Source of the DNA: CAZUZD01 sp964624465
GTDB lineage: Bacteria > Planctomycetota > Planctomycetia > Isosphaerales > Isosphaeraceae
NCBI GenBank assembly: GCA_964624465.1
Contig: CAZUZD010000375.1
Coordinates: 1-5,642 of the forward strand
Direction of reading: 5' to 3'
DNA length: 5,642 bases
The stretch's first letter is position 1. Each line of letters begins with the position of its first letter. Below are positions 5,552 to 5,642 of this stretch, piece by piece. The notes under the pieces are model-generated. The model did no database searches. It was not told where the DNA came from and saw only the letters and a program-made list of their open reading frames with translations. A program made the translations under genes and the position numbers.

Positions 5552-5642
5552 TTGGCGCCGGTCCTGGTCGGCGTCCAGCGCGCCGGCGTCATGCCGCAGC
5601 CCCAGAACCAGGTACCGAAGCGGACCGGCAAGGGCGCTTTCG
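5470..5642 (-). CDS. DUF1552 family protein, N-terminal fragment cut at both ends
   Basis: On the minus strand 57 codons from the right edge encode KAPLPVRFGTWFWGCG, then TPARWTPTRTGANYDLP, then ELKALAPIQKDVSILSGFNV. This is the pattern near the N-terminus of DUF1552 proteins: a PxRFxxWFWGxG strand, a WxPxxTGAxYxLP turn, LxPLAP, and a VSxLSGxN segment. DUF1552 proteins are usually over 400 residues, often Tat-exported, and often encoded beside planctomycete cytochrome-like (DUF1592/1588/1585) genes; their function is unclear. The true start lies beyond 5642. Past about 5470 the frame continues to a stop at 5338, but that stretch is only the complement of the Tat-signal gene, so the family sequence ends abruptly after the VIL residues. 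GC here is near 66%, against about 78% for 5221-5460, partly because the protein is rich in Trp, Phe, Lys and Asn. Family assignment is from memory of the motif. Confidence 0.7.

Overview
The window is about 70-75% GC and reads as a fragment of a planctomycete chromosome, most like the high-GC Isosphaerales/Gemmatales groups. Four things support this. There is a bacterial Ser/Thr kinase with the typical planctomycete start of domain (a DSLGRLAHYE-like lead-in and the PPFRASTT segment). There is a membrane protein with an N-terminal CxxC...CxxC zinc ribbon. There is a Tat-signal protein beginning with an RRDF motif. At the right edge there is a piece of a DUF1552 protein, a family abundant in planctomycetes. 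I see no rRNA, tRNA, CRISPR array, transposase or phage gene.

Layout from left to right: (1) 1-1096, minus strand, a Ser/Thr protein kinase whose C-terminus lies beyond the left edge. (2) 1097-1384, a divergent intergenic region with candidate promoters for the kinase and for the next gene. (3) 1385-2314, plus strand, an exported SYLF-domain (Ysc84/DUF500) protein with a Pro/Ala-rich tail. (4) 2316-2337, a hairpin between convergent genes. (5) 2858-3820 and 2343-2825, minus strand, a two-gene unit: a GDP-6-deoxy-D-mannose reductase-type SDR enzyme followed 32 bases later by a small exported WD40-like protein. (6) 3821-4238, a divergent intergenic region with a cluster of CCGGAT/ATCCGG hexamers and imperfect palindromes. 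(7) 4239-5120, plus strand, a zinc-ribbon, single-span membrane protein. (8) From 5180, plus strand, a Tat-signal protein of unknown function. (9) From the right edge to about 5470, minus strand, the N-terminal part of a DUF1552 protein.

The most notable structure is at about 5460-5470. The plus-strand Tat protein and the minus-strand DUF1552 gene both lose recognisable sequence there and run into each other's antisense. Two gene fragments are therefore joined in opposite orientation. This is either a real inversion or deletion breakpoint or, quite plausibly, a chimeric join in a metagenome assembly.

The genes do not form one obvious pathway. The reductase belongs to GDP-deoxyhexose synthesis for cell-surface glycans. 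The kinase is a signalling protein. The SYLF, WD40-like, zinc-ribbon and Tat proteins look like envelope or exported proteins. I do not see a clear new defence or mobile system here; apart from the junction this looks like ordinary chromosomal content.
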